A stretch of 9,288 nt of DNA from [Eubacterium] saphenum (GTDB lineage Bacteria > Bacillota > Clostridia > Peptostreptococcales > Anaerovoracaceae). Position numbers and translations under genes: made by a program. The notes below the pieces were generated by a model. That model worked only from the letters and a program-made list of their open reading frames with translations, was not told the origin of the DNA and ran no database searches. Below, piece by piece: positions 1-5,990 of the stretch. Position 1 is the first letter of the stretch. Each line of letters starts with the position of its first letter. The stretch lies in the NCBI GenBank assembly GCA_004555725.1, contig SFHC01000036.1, positions 1 through 9,288 on the forward strand, read 5' to 3'.

Positions 1-445
1 CTCCCAGAACCATCTCTTTTCCAATTCCATGTTCCCACATCAAACTTTTGCTTTCATTTGCAATTTTCTTCAGAAACATTTCCGGATCCATGGTTCCGTC
101 TGTACGCAATTTAGTGATGTAGCATTCTTTTCCCTTCAGGTTACTGATTGCTATACTGGTTTCAACCACTTCAATTCTGACTGACAGAACATAACGATAC
201 TGATAATTGATATCAATCAGAACTTTTCTCCGCCCGGCCCGCTTCGCTTCCTCAAGTTCTCCTTTTTCACAAAGAATCCCCTGTGACAACAGGTCCGAAC
301 AGATCAGGGTCACGGTAGCCGGTGTCAGACCGAGCTCTGCGGCAATGTCTTTCCGCGACATCGCCCCCCGGTCATTAAGAAGCTTCAATATCGCACTGCG
401 GTTACTTACCTTTACGTTTCCCAGATTTATTCCTATATATCCCAA
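1..445 (-). CDS. ROK-family transcriptional repressor, N-terminal part (cut by window edge)
   Basis: The minus strand is open from 445 to position 1 and continues out of the window, giving about 148 residues. Near the N-terminus it reads VSNRSAILKLLNDRGAMSRK, followed by DIAAELGLTPATVTLICSDL. This is the winged helix-turn-helix of ROK (repressor, ORF, kinase) proteins. A basic wing (EEAKRAGRRKV) follows, then the start of the actin-like sugar-binding fold (IDINYQYRYVLSVRIEV). No ATG precedes the helix-turn-helix. An in-frame stop lies at 461-463, so the best start is TTG at 443-445, with AAAGG at 457-461 as a rather distant ribosome binding site. CTG at 422-424 is a weaker alternative. ROK repressors usually respond to a sugar or sugar phosphate. 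Placement after the SQ genes suggests it senses SQ or a derivative and represses this operon. The family call is firm, the ligand is inferred, and the sugar-binding half cannot be checked here. Confidence 0.88.
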   Translation of the reverse strand, partial: MGYIGINLGNVKVSNRSAILKLLNDRGAMSRKDIAAELGLTPATVTLICSDLLSQGILCEKGELEEAKRAGRRKVLIDINYQYRYVLSVRIEVVETSIAISNLKGKECYITKLRTDGTMDPEMFLKKIANESKSLMWEHGIGKEMVLG

Positions 446-482
446 TTCTGTCTGCGCCTTTCAGATTTCAGTATTTGTAACC

Positions 483-511
483 AGTATAAATGTAAATTTT
501 TTATAAGGCAA
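483..511 (-). promoter_or_regulatory. Sigma-A-type promoter for the ROK regulator gene
   Basis: Read on the minus strand, TTGCCT (511-506) and TATACT (488-483) are separated by exactly 17 bases. This is close to the TTGACA-17-TATAAT consensus. The predicted transcription start, about 475, would leave a leader of roughly 30 nt before the TTG start at 445. The AT-rich spacer contains the 6-bp inverted arms TATAAA and TTTATA, nine bases apart, and the second arm overlaps the -10 box. That could be an autoregulatory operator, although AT-rich arms of this size also arise by chance. The promoter starts 16 bases after the isomerase stop codon, so the regulator may be expressed independently of the operon. 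Confidence 0.6.
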
Positions 512-526
512 GCATAAGTTTTCGTT

Positions 527-1864
527 TTAATAGCGGCAAACCTCGACATTCAGCATATGCGCAAGCTTTTCAAGCTCCGCTGCCACATTGCCGTAAATCA
601 CTACGAAATGCGGCTCCCAACCGTCTTTCACACTGCCATGCACCACGCCCTTTGCATCACTCGCAGTCCGCACAACAATGGAGGTTCCGATGAACTGCTT
701 CGGTTTGTCCAAAGCCGCGCCATCTGCGATGAAGAAACGGAATTTGCCGTCCGGCTTGCGTCCGACGCGGAAAACGGTTACTTTCTCACATGCTTCGCAG
801 CCGAAATCCATCGCCGGGCCGATCTTACGGTTCGGATGAACTCCTACCACTGCGCCGGTGTCCTTGCGTGCCAGGTTGCATGCTGCCATACCGCAGTGCC
901 AGAAGGTGATGGTATTCTCCTTCTCATCCATGGAAACCGGATCACCGAAGAAGGTGGAATTGCCGGTCAGTTCCTTACCGATGTACATGGAGAGCGCACC
1001 ATAAACGTCTGCCTCACAGCTTGCGCAAACGCCTGCCGCATTCAGAAGGGACAGTACGGAGCATACCGGAGTACCGAAATCCGTGAAGAAATCCGGCCAG
1101 CAGCGGGAAGATACCGCGCCGATTCCACCCTCGGTCACATAGTCGGTATATGCCTTGTAAAGCTTTGCAAAATCTTTCACATTCTTATCCGGAGTCTTGT
1201 CCAGACCAGCCATGCAGCACCCGGCCTTGTCCAGATATTCTGCACACTCCCCGTCGGAATAGCTCTTCGCCTTATTGATCAGCTCTCTTGCCTCGATTGC
1301 CTCCAGCGTTACACCGAAGGTACTCATCATTTCGGCGTCCAGTGCACGTCCAAAACCGAAGCCTTGTGGAGTATGGCCGATCGCAGCCATCTTCAGATGA
1401 TTCAGCTGATATTTTACCTTAGCCGCTCGAACAGCCGCGCCGATCTCTGCAATTACTTCATTCTCCTCCGGAGAACCGAATACATACTCGAATTCGCCGT
1501 CCCGGAATGCCTTGATCGCATTTGACGCAGAATACGCGCCGGTCAGAGAGTTCAGTCTCAGACGGCCTCCGTCAATTACCGGCTCTCTCAGCGTCCAAAG
1601 AACGATCGGACAGGAGAAGCGTTTCAGCACCTCTCCCGCATACGCCGCATTTGCAAACGTAATATTCTGGAGAACGATCAGATCCGGCTGAACAGTGTCC
1701 AGAAATGCAGACAGATCATTCATGGTCAGAAGCATTTTCTCTGGATACACTCCCTCCTCCGTGATGGAAGAAAGCATTTTAATTGATTTTTCGAACTCGA
1801 TCTGCGCGCTCTCCAGATGGAACGTACCTACACCGATCGGAACATATGCAACCTGAAAACCCAT
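527..1864 (-). CDS. L-fucose/L-arabinose isomerase-family protein, probable sulfoquinovose isomerase
   Basis: The protein of about 445 residues resembles the metal-dependent aldose-ketose isomerases of the FucI/AraA superfamily. Visible family features are an N-terminal alpha/beta region (VAYVPIGVGTFHLESAQ), the SSRCWPDFF segment (about residues 252-260) and candidate Mn2+ ligands. These are Glu284 in SCEADVYGA, Asp308 in FFGDPVS and His323 in FWHCG. An upstream in-frame ATG at 1880-1882 has no usable ribosome binding site. The ATG at 1862-1864 has AAAGGAG eight bases upstream and is preferred. In an operon with a sulfoquinovosidase, the expected reaction is SQ to 6-deoxy-6-sulfofructose. From memory, Bacillota sulfoglycolysis uses this isomerase superfamily instead of the YihS type of E. 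coli. It is the last structural gene, 63 bases after tctA. Superfamily membership is well supported; substrate is inferred. It could act on another sugar such as fucose or a pentose. Confidence 0.8.
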   Translation of the reverse strand: MGFQVAYVPIGVGTFHLESAQIEFEKSIKMLSSITEEGVYPEKMLLTMNDLSAFLDTVQPDLIVLQNITFANAAYAGEVLKRFSCPIVLWTLREPVIDGGRLRLNSLTGAYSASNAIKAFRDGEFEYVFGSPEENEVIAEIGAAVRAAKVKYQLNHLKMAAIGHTPQGFGFGRALDAEMMSTFGVTLEAIEARELINKAKSYSDGECAEYLDKAGCCMAGLDKTPDKNVKDFAKLYKAYTDYVTEGGIGAVSSRCWPDFFTDFGTPVCSVLSLLNAAGVCASCEADVYGALSMYIGKELTGNSTFFGDPVSMDEKENTITFWHCGMAACNLARKDTGAVVGVHPNRKIGPAMDFGCEACEKVTVFRVGRKPDGKFRFFIADGAALDKPKQFIGTSIVVRTASDAKGVVHGSVKDGWEPHFVVIYGNVAAELEKLAHMLNVEVCRY

Positions 1865-1872
1865 GTGATATA

Positions 1873-1879
1873 CTCCTTT
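1873..1879 (-). promoter_or_regulatory. Ribosome binding site deciding the isomerase start
   Basis: AAAGGAG on the minus strand lies eight bases before the ATG at 1862-1864. The alternative ATG at 1880-1882 lies on the 5' side of this motif and has nothing comparable at a suitable distance. The downstream start is therefore chosen, which shortens the protein by six residues. Confidence 0.75.
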
Positions 1880-1880
1880 C

Positions 1881-1897
1881 ATTCCTATTTCAGGAAT
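1881..1897 (-). repeat. Short inverted repeat in the tctA-isomerase gap
   Basis: ATTCCT and AGGAAT form perfect 6-bp arms around a 5-base loop, ending one base before the AAAGGAG ribosome binding site of the isomerase gene. A small RNA hairpin here could affect access to that site or mark an mRNA end. No U-tract follows, so it is not an intrinsic terminator. It may be chance. Confidence 0.35.
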
Positions 1898-1927
1898 CTG
1901 TAATTCGACTGTTTTCTGTCATTATCT

Positions 1928-3472
1928 TTACCCGATGGTTTCCTGCTCTTTTTTGATTTCCTCCATTTGCGCCTGATTTAATGCCTCAACCTTCTTGTTG
2001 ATGCGGATCATGGAAATAACCAGAACAACCGTCAGAATCAGGATGACACAGGAAATCGGACGCTTGAAGAAAATCAGATAATCCCTGTCATAGCTCATCA
2101 TACTGGTTACGAAGTTCATTTCCATGATATCCGCCAGAATCATGCCCAGCATCAGCGGTGTGGAGGAAATATCCAGCAGCACCAGCAGATAGCTGAATAT
2201 CAGAATGGCAGCGGTCAGAACAAGCTCCTTGGTATTTCCAGTCGCCGCAAACGCACCTGCGAAACAGAAAATGATGATAACCGGAGCCAGATAGGTGTAA
2301 CGAACCTGAACGATCTTCGCCACCGCGCGGGTCAGGAACAGACCAATCGGGTACAGGAAAATATTTGCTACCAGACATCCCAGGATGATCGAATATGCGA
2401 TTACGCCCTGTTTAGTAAACATATTCGGGCCCGGCTGGATGCCGTGAAGAATGAATGCACCCAGAAGCAGCGCCGTTACGCCGTCGCCCGGGATACCCAG
2501 AGTCAGCAGCGGGATCATAGCGGACCCCACAACCGCGTTGTTACTGGACTCTGCCGCCGCGATACCCTCCAGACTTCCTTTTCCAAAATCCTGTGGACGT
2601 TTGGAAGCTCTGCGGCACTCGTTGTAGCACATGAACTGTGCAACACCGCCTCCGACACCCGGCATTGCACCGAGAATAGAAGCGATTGCAGATGATCGGA
2701 AACATGCCGGAAGGATGGAAAGCATCTCCCTGCGCGTAATCCCCTGATTGTCAATTTTTGTGACATCATCTAGCTGTCCTTCTGCCAGAACGAAATCTCT
2801 CAGCTTTTGAACCACCTGAGTCAATGCGATCAGCGCGATCATGGCCGGAAGCATGTCAATGCCATACTTCAGTGCATCAATGCCAAAGGTAAAACGCATA
2901 ACGCCGGTTACAGCGTCGGAACCGATTGCCGCCATCAGGATACCCAGCAGACCGGACATAATTCCCTTCGGAAGGCTGTCGCCGCTTACACCTGCGATCA
3001 AAGAGATACCGAGGATTGCCATTGAAAAATATTCAACCGATGCAAATCTGGATACCAGCTTAGTAATGAAAGAAGCGCAAACCAACAGCAGGATTGCGGA
3101 GAACAGACCGCCGAATACGGATGCAAACAGCGATGTGTCCAGCGCCTTTTTTACTTTACCTTTCTTTGCCAGCGGATAACCGTCAAAGGTTGTCGCAATC
3201 GCCGAGTTCGTACCGGGTGTATTCAGAGTAATCGCACTGATGGAACCGCCGTACATACCTCCTACGTATACAGCCAGAAGGGAAATGATCGCTGTATCCG
3301 GAGAGGAAAAGGAATAGGTCAGCGGAAGCAGAAGAATAATACCAAGAGTTACGCTCAGTCCCGGAATACATCCAACGATCATACCAAGAACCAGACCGCC
3401 AAATATTACAGAAAGGTTTACAACTGTGAATACCTGCGTAACCGCAAGTATAACCTGCTGAAAATCACCCAT
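1928..3472 (-). CDS. tctA: TctA-family large membrane subunit of a tripartite tricarboxylate transporter
   Basis: This integral membrane protein of 514 residues has the many hydrophobic segments of TctA, the channel subunit that couples solute entry to an ion gradient. Family motifs include GMIVGCIPGLSVTLG (about 30-44) and YGGSISAITLNTPGT (about 74-88). The second half repeats the theme with ILGAMPGVGGG and PLLTLGIPGDGVTALLLGA. The open frame extends upstream to ATG 3521-3523, but that start would overlap tctB by 47 bases. ATG 3470-3472 has GGAGG eight bases upstream and begins the typical N-terminus, so it is chosen. It starts four bases after the tctB stop, implying translational coupling. 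TTT transporters usually carry carboxylates such as citrate. Here the neighbours point to SQ, a sulfoquinovosyl glycoside or another sulfonate. Family call is near certain; substrate is inferred. Confidence 0.95.
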   Translation of the reverse strand: MGDFQQVILAVTQVFTVVNLSVIFGGLVLGMIVGCIPGLSVTLGIILLLPLTYSFSSPDTAIISLLAVYVGGMYGGSISAITLNTPGTNSAIATTFDGYPLAKKGKVKKALDTSLFASVFGGLFSAILLLVCASFITKLVSRFASVEYFSMAILGISLIAGVSGDSLPKGIMSGLLGILMAAIGSDAVTGVMRFTFGIDALKYGIDMLPAMIALIALTQVVQKLRDFVLAEGQLDDVTKIDNQGITRREMLSILPACFRSSAIASILGAMPGVGGGVAQFMCYNECRRASKRPQDFGKGSLEGIAAAESSNNAVVGSAMIPLLTLGIPGDGVTALLLGAFILHGIQPGPNMFTKQGVIAYSIILGCLVANIFLYPIGLFLTRAVAKIVQVRYTYLAPVIIIFCFAGAFAATGNTKELVLTAAILIFSYLLVLLDISSTPLMLGMILADIMEMNFVTSMMSYDRDYLIFFKRPISCVILILTVVLVISMIRINKKVEALNQAQMEEIKKEQETIG

Positions 3473-3476
3473 ATCA

Positions 3477-3944
3477 TCAACCTCCAAATCCCGGAATTCC
3501 CGGCAGTGAAATATGGAACACATACTTAAACAGGAAGAATATTCCGATTCCTGCTGCCAGTGTGAATATGTAAATGAACGGTTTCCGTTCGCCGCAGTAC
3601 CACAACATGATCGGGAAGATAATCACTACCCCCGGAATAAATCCGATGTTGATGATCAGTGCCACAAATGCGCAAAGCAGCACAATCAGGAAAATACATG
3701 GCTTCTCTTTTGCCCAGTCAAACTCAATCTCTTTTTCTTTCTTGAAGACCAGACTCTCAATCAGCAGAATCACGGAACAAATCAGTGTCCCTGCCAGGCA
3801 GATACCCGGGATAATACGCGGGCTCGGCGCGCCTGAGTCAAACATCGGCAGACGTACCTGATCCGGCATTACGAACAGCATAACCGCACCGAATACCCCC
3901 ATGATAATGCCGGACCAAAGATTCGTTTTAATTTTGAATTTCAT
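3477..3944 (-). CDS. tctB: TctB-family small membrane subunit of the tripartite transporter
   Basis: The 155-residue protein has about four to five hydrophobic membrane segments: WSGIIMGVFGAVMLFVMP near the N-terminus, GICLAGTLICSVILLIESLV, IFLIVLLCAFVALIINIGFI, then VVIIFPIMLWY and FIYIFTLAAGIGIFFLFKYV. Between the first two is the PSPRIIPGI segment typical of TctB, and a charged cytoplasmic loop (KKEKEIEFDWAKEK) follows the second. Length and layout match the small subunit, which pairs with TctA in the membrane. The ATG at 3942-3944 is preceded by AAAGGA at about nine bases. Its last codons carry the ribosome binding site of tctA. It follows tctC after an 84-base gap that contains a strong hairpin. 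TctB sequences are poorly conserved, but position between tctC and tctA makes the call secure. Confidence 0.92.
   Translation of the reverse strand: MKFKIKTNLWSGIIMGVFGAVMLFVMPDQVRLPMFDSGAPSPRIIPGICLAGTLICSVILLIESLVFKKEKEIEFDWAKEKPCIFLIVLLCAFVALIINIGFIPGVVIIFPIMLWYCGERKPFIYIFTLAAGIGIFFLFKYVFHISLPGIPGFGG
3481..3485 (-). promoter_or_regulatory. Ribosome binding site deciding the tctA start
   Basis: GGAGG on the minus strand, inside the last codons of tctB, lies eight bases before ATG 3470-3472. No comparable site was noted before the longer start at 3521-3523. The TctA family motif spacing also fits the shorter protein. Confidence 0.75.
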
Positions 3945-3981
3945 CCGAATATATCCTTTCTCCTAATGAACGAAGGCTTTT

Positions 3982-3999
3982 GGCTGTCCGAAGACAGCC
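3982..3999 (-). repeat. UUCG-tetraloop hairpin between tctC and tctB
   Basis: On the minus strand GGCTGTC-TTCG-GACAGCC forms a perfect 7-bp stem closed by a C-G pair around a UUCG loop, one of the most stable RNA tetraloops. Flanking bases (AAC and GGC upstream, GCC and GTT downstream) can extend the stem with small internal loops. No run of U follows; the downstream sequence is AAAAGCCTTCGTT. It is therefore more likely an mRNA-stabilising or processing element, or a weak attenuator, than a full terminator. Such hairpins after binding-protein genes often keep the binding protein more abundant than its membrane partners. Confidence 0.7.
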
Positions 4000-4028
4000 T
4001 CGCCGTTTTATTGTCAATCGCTACTCTT

Positions 4029-5105
4029 TTACTGTCCACTCAGTGTATCAAATGCAGCGACTGCCTTCTCACATGCAGATTCCAGATGTTTCACAGCATC
4101 CTCACCATAGATCTCACACTTGTTCAGCATGATCTCGCTGATCCAGTCACTGTACTCAGCATCTGCCCATACATCCTTGGAAATCTGAACGTTCTCATCG
4201 ATCCATGCCTGATCTGCGCCGGTGCGGACTGCCACGAAGCCGCCTGCTGCAAGAATGGAACCGGTGTAATCCTTGGAAGCATCAAGTTCCGGAGCCTTTG
4301 CATGGCCTGCGATACCCGGAACCGGAATGTCGCCGTCCGGGCCTTTGAATCCTTCGAATGCACTCTCAGAGAATGCAAGGATCGGAATCATGGTGCCTGC
4401 CTCTACATCTTCCAAAGCTGCCTGAGTAGTTCCTACGAATACATCAACCTCGCCATCCGTCAGACCTTTCTTCTGAGCTGCGCCCCCATCATAAGGAACT
4501 ACCATTACCTTACCGCCCTCCTGAGCGATCAGGGAACCTAAAGCCAGATGCGGATCAGACAGCGGATTACCGCCAGACATCTTAATGCCGCCCTCTTTAG
4601 CCTTTGCAAGAATGCTCTCCAGAGTCTGAGCCGGAGTGGTGTACATAATCCAGGTTCTGTCGTCTATGGTTGCCACCGGGTAGATATCTGCACGGTCAAA
4701 GTCAACAACTTCGGTGTTATATTTCCTGCCCAGGTCATGACGATACGCAACGCCATAACCGTAAACAAGGATTTCTCTTGTCGAAGCATCCTGATCGGTA
4801 TAATAGTTTGCTGCTGCAAAACCGTCACCGCCAGTCATATTTTCTACAATAAAGTTATATTCCGGATGTGTTTTTCCTGCTACCAGCGCATACTTTCTTG
4901 CGATTACATCTGCGGTTCCTCCTACACCGTAAGGGCAGATAATCTTGATGGTTTCTGCCCCGGAGTTTGAGGGAGCTGCAGCAGCGGTCTCAGCAGAAGC
5001 TGCTGCAGCGGTAGTTGATGCCGTGCTGCCTGAGCTGCCCCCGCAGCCAGCCAGAGACATTGCAGTGGTAATCGCCAGTGCCAGTGCCAAAACTTTCTTT
5101 TTCAT
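4029..5105 (-). CDS. tctC: TctC-family extracytoplasmic solute-binding lipoprotein
   Basis: The 358-residue protein begins with a lipoprotein signal (MKKKVLALALAITTAMSLAGC), lipobox LAGC with lipidated Cys21. A Ser/Thr/Ala-rich tether runs to about residue 52. The mature domain opens with IKIICPYGVGGTADVIAR (about 53-70), the hallmark of TctC/Bug binding proteins. It continues with NMTGGDGFAAANYY (about 89-102) and, further on, PYDGGAAQKKGLTDGEVDVF. It should sit on the outer face of the membrane, capture solute and deliver it to TctAB. A strong AGGAGGG (5115-5121) lies nine bases before the ATG. The 127-base upstream gap holds a GC-rich hairpin. Characterised relatives mostly bind carboxylates, so a role in binding SQ, sulfoquinovosyl glycerol or a C3 sulfonate is inferred only from its operon. 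The family call is very secure. Confidence 0.94.
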   Translation of the reverse strand: MKKKVLALALAITTAMSLAGCGGSSGSTASTTAAAASAETAAAAPSNSGAETIKIICPYGVGGTADVIARKYALVAGKTHPEYNFIVENMTGGDGFAAANYYTDQDASTREILVYGYGVAYRHDLGRKYNTEVVDFDRADIYPVATIDDRTWIMYTTPAQTLESILAKAKEGGIKMSGGNPLSDPHLALGSLIAQEGGKVMVVPYDGGAAQKKGLTDGEVDVFVGTTQAALEDVEAGTMIPILAFSESAFEGFKGPDGDIPVPGIAGHAKAPELDASKDYTGSILAAGGFVAVRTGADQAWIDENVQISKDVWADAEYSDWISEIMLNKCEIYGEDAVKHLESACEKAVAAFDTLSGQ

Positions 5106-5156
5106 AATGTAAAGCCCTCCTGAAAATAATAATTATTTAGTTTTATACGATAAGCT

Positions 5157-5173
5157 CGGCCGTAAAGCGGCCG
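5157..5173 (-). repeat. GC-rich inverted repeat upstream of tctC
   Basis: CGGCCG-CTTTA-CGGCCG, read on the minus strand, forms a perfect 6-bp stem with a 5-base loop. An AAG/CTT outer arm (5180-5178 with 5154-5152) could add pairs across small bulges. It sits 60 bases after the exporter stop and about 50 bases before the tctC start. No U-tract follows, so intrinsic termination is unlikely. It could be a 3' mRNA barrier or processing site, or an operator, since each arm is itself palindromic. Confidence 0.5.
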
Positions 5174-5232
5174 GGAACTTATTTTGGAGATAACACGATT
5201 CCTTTTTGCGTCCTTTGCCTTTTCGCCATTCG

Positions 5233-5984
5233 TCATTTCATCAACAAGGATGCACCGGAAATCAGCAGGAGAATGTAAGTAATCACCATAAACAGTTTCT
5301 GACTCATGATCGCATACAGCTTTCCCCCGATAAACATGCCGGCGAGCATAAACGGAACGCTGAGCAGCTGTATGCTTACCAGATGCAGATCCCAAAGCCC
5401 TGCCCGGATATCATCAAACAGAATCAGGGAATTCAGAAAAATCCATATGGTTGAAATAGTTGCTCGGAAGCTGACTTTATCACGGACTTTTCGTAACCGA
5501 TTAAAAGCGGTCCTCCCGAAACGAAAATCCCGTGGATAATACCGGCAGCAGCCAGCAGAAGGTAAAGAAGAGGGGTATCATGTGTCTGAATCAAGACATC
5601 CTTCTGCCGCTGCGTACTGCCAGGTATCTGCAACTGTTTTGCCAGTCCCTGGATTGATAATAATATAACAAATATGCCAAGAATCCGGTAAAGCATCTGT
5701 TCCCTGCCAGCCAACATTCCCCGAATAAGAATGCCTCCGACAATTCCTGCCGCCATCACCACAACGATCTTTTTCAGTTCTTTCCAATTCACGCTGTCAT
5801 GAAAGCCCACGAACACGTATATTCCCGACAGCAGTCCCAGCACATTCAGTACCGGCTTCGCTGTCGCATATCCGACCAGCATCAGACCGAACGGCATTGC
5901 GAGAATCGTTCCCGCAAATCCGGTGATTCCGTGAATAATATTCGACAGAAATATCACCAGATAGAAACAGACTAAATTCATCAT
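5233..5984 (-). pseudogene. TauE/SafE-family sulfonate exporter, interrupted by a one-base frameshift
   Basis: The first frame (5984 to 5433) gives a membrane protein with TauE/SafE features: LSNIIHGITGFAGTILAMPF near the N-terminus and a second-half counterpart, GIIHGIFVSGGPLLIGY. It then stops early at 183 residues. After the run of four A's at 5491-5488, the -1 frame continues without a stop for about 85 residues to TGA at 5235-5233. That tail includes KVRDKVSFRATISTIWIFLN, then LLSVPFMLAGMFIGGKL, and ends LLLISGASLLMK. It is a natural C-terminal half for this family, and the total of about 250 residues is the usual length. One missing A explains the break. The start has GGGAAG inside the end of the sulfoquinovosidase gene, so the two are probably coupled. 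The likely role is export of the C3 sulfonate end product, DHPS or sulfolactate. A genuine mutation, a read error or -1 ribosomal slippage remain possible. Confidence 0.82.
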
Positions 5985-5990
5985 AGTTTT

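Noticed and set aside
207..506. Plus-strand reading frame of 99 codons at the left end
   Set aside because: It is antisense to the ROK helix-turn-helix, which is clearly recognisable on the minus strand.
557..1525. Long plus-strand reading frame (322 codons) opposite the isomerase gene
   Set aside because: It is the antisense shadow of a well-supported enzyme. It shows Cys/His/Arg-rich shadow composition and no family motif.
3473..3523. Longer start for tctA at 3521-3523
   Set aside because: It would overlap tctB by 47 bases without a proper ribosome binding site. ATG 3470-3472 has GGAGG at eight bases.
3982..3999. Intrinsic terminator between tctC and tctB
   Set aside because: The stem is strong, but the sequence after it is AAAAGCCTTCG and has no U-tract.
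5118..5150. Possible promoter (TTATCG, TATTAT) just before tctC
   Set aside because: The -35 match is poor, and the predicted transcript start would fall on or inside the ribosome binding site.
5102..5395. Minus-strand reading frame of 97 codons between exporter and tctC
   Set aside because: It overlaps the exporter's C-terminal half in another frame. The TauE-like frame is hydrophobic and family-like to 5233, whereas this one is basic and featureless.
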